Positions 61,002 through 64,000 of a stretch of 64,000 nt of DNA are shown piece after piece. The notes under the pieces were generated by a model. The model saw nothing but the letters and a program-made list of their open reading frames with translations. It had not been told where the DNA came from and ran no database searches. The stretch comes from PALSA-1353 sp050014015. Lineage in GTDB: Bacteria; Planctomycetota; Phycisphaerae; Tepidisphaerales; Tepidisphaeraceae. Position numbers and translations under genes: made by a program. The stretch covers positions 3,810 through 67,809 of the forward strand of contig JBEKEC010000028.1 in NCBI GenBank assembly GCA_050014015.1, in the 5' to 3' direction. The stretch's first letter is position 1. Each line of letters opens with the position of its first letter.

Positions 61002-63307
61002 TGGAGGTCCCGCGTGCTTAATAAATCAAGAAGTTTCTGGTATTGGAAACCTTCGGCCAGGCGGCGCAGCCCTAGAGCAATGCGGGGATCGTGGGCTTCA
61101 ACCTCGTGAATCTTCGCCAGGAACTGGTCCAGGTCTGCCGTGATGACCGCTTCACGCATCGAGTGGAGGAGGTCTTGCGGCCAGCCCGCCAAGGACTCGG
61201 GTGTGAGATCGGCAGGTTCCTCCTGGGCCGCGGCGGCGGGATCCTCGGCGTAAACGTATTGCACTCCCACGTGGGCATGAATCTTCTGGAATAGCTCTGC
61301 ATCCCTGAACGGCTTGCTGATAAAATCGTCGGCGCCGATCCCCATCAACTCCTGGCGGTTTTCATCCATCGCACTGGCCGTCACCGCGATAATCTTGGGC
61401 TTATCGCCGCCGGGCATGGCGCGGATCCGGCGGATCGCCTCATGGCCGTCCATCACCGGCATGCGGAAATCCATCAGGATCAGATGGGGTCGCCATTCCT
61501 CAAACTCATGGATCGCTTCCACACCGTTGGCCGCCAGCCGGATCTCGAAACCGACGGGGGCTAGAAGCTGCTCCAGCAGCTGGCGGTTATCGACAGTGTC
61601 GTCGGCAATCAGCACCCGGCAGGTTGCCTGCCCGGGCTGGAGTTTCAGTACGTGCCGCGGCTTGTCTTTTGCCTGAACCGCCTGGGCGTCCCCCTCCTTC
61701 AAAGGCAGACGAATTGCGAAAACGCTGCCTTTGCCAACCTGGCTGTTTACCGTGACCGTTCCTCCCATCAGGCGAACAAACTCCTGACTGATGGCCAAGC
61801 CCAGGCCAGTCCCGCTCCCGGTCTCTCGCCCGGTCTTGGTCTGCTCGAAATGGCGGAACAACTTGTCCAGTTCGTCCGGCGAAATGCCCGGGCCCGTGTC
61901 CTCGATTTCGACGCGGAGAAAAGATCCCTTCGCGCCCTCACGGTCCGCGCGCACGCGTAAGCCGATCCCGCCCTGCTCGGTAAACTTGACGGCATTGCCC
62001 AGCAGGTTGATGAAGACCTGACGCAGCTTGTTGATGTCGGTCACGATGTATTGGGGGACATCGCCGATCATCTCCACCGAGAACGATAACTTTTTCTCGT
62101 CCGTGCGGACGCGGAACATCATCTCCAGGTCTTTGAGCAGGACGGGCAGGTCGAACGTGGAGAGATTCAGGGTCGTGCGGCCCGCTTCGATCTTGGACAT
62201 CTCCAGAATGTCGTTGATCAGGGCAAGCAGATGCTCGCCGCTACGGTTGATGGTTCCCAGATACTGGCATTGCCGGGCAGTGAGGTCCTGGTCGCGGAGC
62301 ATCAACTGGGAGAACCCGAGGATGGCGTTCATGGGCGTGCGGATTTCGTGGGACATGTTGGCCAGGAAGACGCTCTTGGCACGGTTGGCCTGCTGCAACG
62401 ATTGCTCGTAGCGTTTGCGTTCGGTGATGTCGCGGGCGGCGGCAAACACTCCCTGGAGCTTCCGGTCGCGGTCGTAAAACGTGGTCGCGTTGTAGGACAC
62501 CACGGTTTCCTTGCCGTCCCGGGCGCGCGCGGTGAGTTCATAGTCGGTGAGTTTGCCTTCGGCAAGCGCCCGCTTGATGCCGGCGTCGGCTCGCTCCGGG
62601 TTGGTGAAGTAATCCTTAAACGGAGCGCCGATCAGCTCGTCGCGCGTGCATCCAGTGAGGGCCTCCATCTGCTTGTTCACGTCGGTAATGATGCCACGCG
62701 GATCGGTGGCGATCAGGGCATCAATGTTGGATTCAATCAGCGAGCGCGTGTAAAACTGCTGATCGCGCACGCGCTGATCGAGCAGCATGCGCTCGGCTTC
62801 CACCTGCTTGCGTGCGGTATTGTCGGTGCCGATCAACAGATAACCGATGATTCCCTCTTGTGCGTCACGCAGCGCCGTGACCGACACGATGGCCGGGAAA
62901 CGGCTGCCATCCTTGCGGATGTAGGTCAATTCGTAGATGTCCTCTATCCCACGCGAGGCCTTGAAAACCAATGCCTCAAAGCCCGGAGTGATCGTCGTCC
63001 CAAGCTCGGCGCTCAAGGCTTTGGCGCGCGTAATCACTTCCTGCGGATCAGAAATGTCGGCCGGGGTAATCTTGTTCATCACTTCGGCGGCCGTATAGCC
63101 CAGCATGCGTTCGGCGCCGACGTTGAAGATTTGAATGACGCCCTTCTCGTCGGTGGCGATGCTCGAGAAGTTGGCGCTGCTGAAGATCGCGCTCTGCAAC
63201 GCCCCGGCTTTGAGCACGGCTTCTTCCGCCCGCTTGCGTGGGGTCAGGTCTTCGACGGCCGGAGCCGGCAACTCGACGTCTTGGACTGGAGCAAGTGAAT
63301 TGACCAT
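60998..63307 (-). CDS. hybrid sensor histidine kinase
   Basis: A 769-residue protein without clear membrane segments. It has two PAS domains (about 35-160 and 185-300), each with PAC-like ends (ARDITERKRYEQ), a HisKA domain with phospho-acceptor His320 (MSHEIRTPMNAILGFSQLM), an ATPase domain (N-box NLLGNAVKF, DTGPGIS and GTGLGLAI), a receiver domain with Asp613 (LILMDFRMPVMDG), and a helical C-terminal end of about 90 residues that might be a degenerate phosphotransfer module (no clear His). The start at 63307 has GGAGAGG upstream. It is overlapped by the response-regulator/PP2C gene. The sensed signal is unknown; PAS suggests a small ligand or redox state. Confidence 0.94.
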   Translation of the reverse strand: MVNSLAPVQDVELPAPAVEDLTPRKRAEEAVLKAGALQSAIFSSANFSSIATDEKGVIQIFNVGAERMLGYTAAEVMNKITPADISDPQEVITRAKALSAELGTTITPGFEALVFKASRGIEDIYELTYIRKDGSRFPAIVSVTALRDAQEGIIGYLLIGTDNTARKQVEAERMLLDQRVRDQQFYTRSLIESNIDALIATDPRGIITDVNKQMEALTGCTRDELIGAPFKDYFTNPERADAGIKRALAEGKLTDYELTARARDGKETVVSYNATTFYDRDRKLQGVFAAARDITERKRYEQSLQQANRAKSVFLANMSHEIRTPMNAILGFSQLMLRDQDLTARQCQYLGTINRSGEHLLALINDILEMSKIEAGRTTLNLSTFDLPVLLKDLEMMFRVRTDEKKLSFSVEMIGDVPQYIVTDINKLRQVFINLLGNAVKFTEQGGIGLRVRADREGAKGSFLRVEIEDTGPGISPDELDKLFRHFEQTKTGRETGSGTGLGLAISQEFVRLMGGTVTVNSQVGKGSVFAIRLPLKEGDAQAVQAKDKPRHVLKLQPGQATCRVLIADDTVDNRQLLEQLLAPVGFEIRLAANGVEAIHEFEEWRPHLILMDFRMPVMDGHEAIRRIRAMPGGDKPKIIAVTASAMDENRQELMGIGADDFISKPFRDAELFQKIHAHVGVQYVYAEDPAAAAQEEPADLTPESLAGWPQDLLHSMREAVITADLDQFLAKIHEVEAHDPRIALGLRRLAEGFQYQKLLDLLSTRDLH

Positions 63308-63421
63308 ATGACACCTCTCCGTTGCGCCACGGTTCCGCACGACCGAAACTGATGCTTTGTATCAATAGAGCGCGGATCATCATCCGCCACTCTCGCGATC
63401 AAATGCCGGGTCTGCCCGGGC

Positions 63422-63571
63422 CTATACTGGTCTGCGGCCCTGGAGAAGACGAACCACTACAACGACCAGGGCCACCACCAGCAGGATGTGGATCAACCCA
63501 CCGGCCGTGTAAGAGGTGACGATTCCGAGCAGCCACAACACCAAAAGTATGAGTGCAAGAGTCCAGAGCAT
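63422..63571 (-). CDS. lmo0937-family small membrane protein
   Basis: A 49-residue protein almost entirely hydrophobic: LWTLALILLVLWLLGIVTSY, then GGLIHILLVVALVVVVVRLL, ending QGRRPV. This is the full-length lmo0937 family pattern, seen in many bacteria and sometimes linked to stress. AAAGGA lies upstream of the ATG at 63571. It sits on the minus strand upstream of the hybrid kinase; a spacing of about 115 bp separates them, so co-transcription is possible. A structured leader with terminator lies upstream. Confidence 0.85.
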   Translation of the reverse strand: MLWTLALILLVLWLLGIVTSYTAGGLIHILLVVALVVVVVRLLQGRRPV

Positions 63572-63666
63572 GGCAACCGTCCTTTCATTTTTGCCGTACC
63601 ATTCATGGTCCCCGCGCGATCCAGCCACGCAACATGGGCCATTGAGAAACGATGCTTCGACGAAAC

Positions 63667-63717
63667 AAAAAAAAGCCGACGCAAACGAACACCAGCGGTG
63701 TTCAACTGCGTCGGCTT
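63667..63717 (-). terminator. intrinsic terminator on the minus strand
   Basis: An 11-bp stem AAGCCGACGCA / TGCGTCGGCTT with an inner AACACC-GGTGTT hairpin, followed on the minus strand by a run of eight T. The structure ends about 95 bp before the lmo0937-type start. Confidence 0.9.
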
Positions 63718-63850
63718 ACTCGTTAACGGGTCTCCCGGCCGTCGGCCGAGCTGCCCTTTATTTAGTCATCCGAGGACTTCAAATATCTGCCGGGAGCCGA
63801 TTTATCTATTTAAGGCTTCCCTGACATCATATCATAGGCCTCGTGATCGG
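63667..63850 (-). ncRNA. putative structured leader or small RNA ending at the terminator
   Basis: Upstream of the terminator on the minus strand lies a run of complementary segments: CTCCCGGC near 63800 can pair with GCCGGGAG near 63735, and the latter can also pair locally within CTCGGCCGACGGCCGGGAG. This gives competing folds before the terminator stem. No known riboswitch class is recognised, and a 5' end is not defined. It could be an attenuator for the small membrane-protein gene, an independent small RNA, or just the trailer of an upstream gene. Confidence 0.35.
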
Positions 63851-63909
63851 CCAAGTAAGGACATTGCCGGAATATCCAGCGGGTCTGAGCCATCAAAGTA
63901 GGTGGGTTC

Positions 63910-64000
63910 TTACGCCGCCAGAGGGCGTTGACTCCAAAATTCCTCCCATTGGTCGTTGAGCCATGCGGAACGCAGCGACAAAACGGATTGCGCGCCGGAT
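63910..64000 (-). CDS. C-terminal end of a gene cut by the window edge, possibly a transposase
   Basis: An open minus-strand frame enters from the window edge and ends with TAA at 63910. The visible 29 residues read QSVLSLRSAWLNDQWEEFWS and then QRPLAA. A tail of the form (A/S)-x-L-x-LR-x-x-x-L followed by an acidic/aromatic WEEFW is common at the ends of some transposases; this is a weak recognition from memory. Too little is visible for more. Confidence 0.35.
   Translation of the reverse strand, partial: SGAQSVLSLRSAWLNDQWEEFWSQRPLAA

Overview
The window looks like a piece of a Planctomycetota chromosome, most likely from the Phycisphaerae side of the phylum. The reasons are a DUF1800/DUF1501 gene pair, a PEP-CTERM surface-protein remnant, a DUF1559-type prepilin-like protein, an RNA polymerase sigma factor fused to a membrane domain, the futalosine-route menaquinone gene mqnD, high G+C, and many starts without a strong Shine-Dalgarno sequence. 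This placement is inference; there is no rRNA or other marker here to prove it. I saw no CRISPR array, no complete insertion sequence and no prophage.

Layout. 1-5 kb: housekeeping genes (rny for RNA decay, a 2Fe-2S ferredoxin, murA), with a decayed toxin-antitoxin scar behind rny. 5-7 kb: mqnD and a GNAT acetyltransferase on the minus strand. 7-10 kb: the DUF1800-DUF1501 pair, closed by a strong intrinsic terminator. 10.4-14.1 kb: a prkA (serine kinase) to yeaH (DUF444) stress cluster with two small ORFs between them and no spoVR. 14-16 kb: small unknown genes and a Uma2-type nuclease. 16-19.8 kb: a glucose-dehydrogenase-like enzyme overlapping a large glucosidase. 20-24 kb: an ECF sigma/anti-sigma-like/lipoprotein operon followed by a second ECF factor with a long membrane tail. 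24-28.5 kb: sppA, a catalase-like haem protein, an sdhB-type iron-sulfur subunit and a small membrane protein. 28.6-36.2 kb: a three-gene MdtABC-like RND efflux operon. 36.2-38.6 kb: a DsbA-like protein and a cyclic-nucleotide-domain/thioredoxin-reductase-like fusion.

38.5-52.3 kb is a plant-polysaccharide utilisation region: a GH105-type hydrolase, a CE15-type esterase lipoprotein and a tiny membrane peptide on one strand, divergent from an ExuT-like MFS transporter and a GH31 (PA14-containing) alpha-xylosidase-like lipoprotein, followed by two GH94 phosphorylases flanking a prepilin-like gene. Together these would deacylate and trim glucuronoxylan, pectin or xyloglucan fragments, import uronides, and phosphorolyse cello-oligosaccharides inside the cell.

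52.5-59.6 kb: mtnA overlaps a class II aldolase/short-chain dehydrogenase fusion, a pairing that suggests salvage of 5-methylthioribose or 5-deoxyribose. The last 171 bp of the fusion gene is repeated 2.67 kb downstream, just before an alcohol dehydrogenase. The DNA between carries a GT39-type glycosyltransferase and the 5'-truncated PEP-CTERM gene, so this operon has been interrupted. A tRNA-Arg(CCG) follows. 59.8-63.6 kb: a response-regulator/PP2C phosphatase, a hybrid histidine kinase and a small lmo0937-type membrane protein. Upstream of that small gene lies a structured stretch ending in an intrinsic terminator, a possible leader or small RNA.

The most striking non-coding features are several palindromic repeats in gene junctions. 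One, of about 167 bp, supplies the TAG stop codons of both flanking genes; another is present twice, 47 kb apart. I did not find a clear previously undescribed multi-gene system. The strongest leads are the interrupted aldolase operon, the palindromic repeats, the sigma-membrane fusion and the putative structured RNA.
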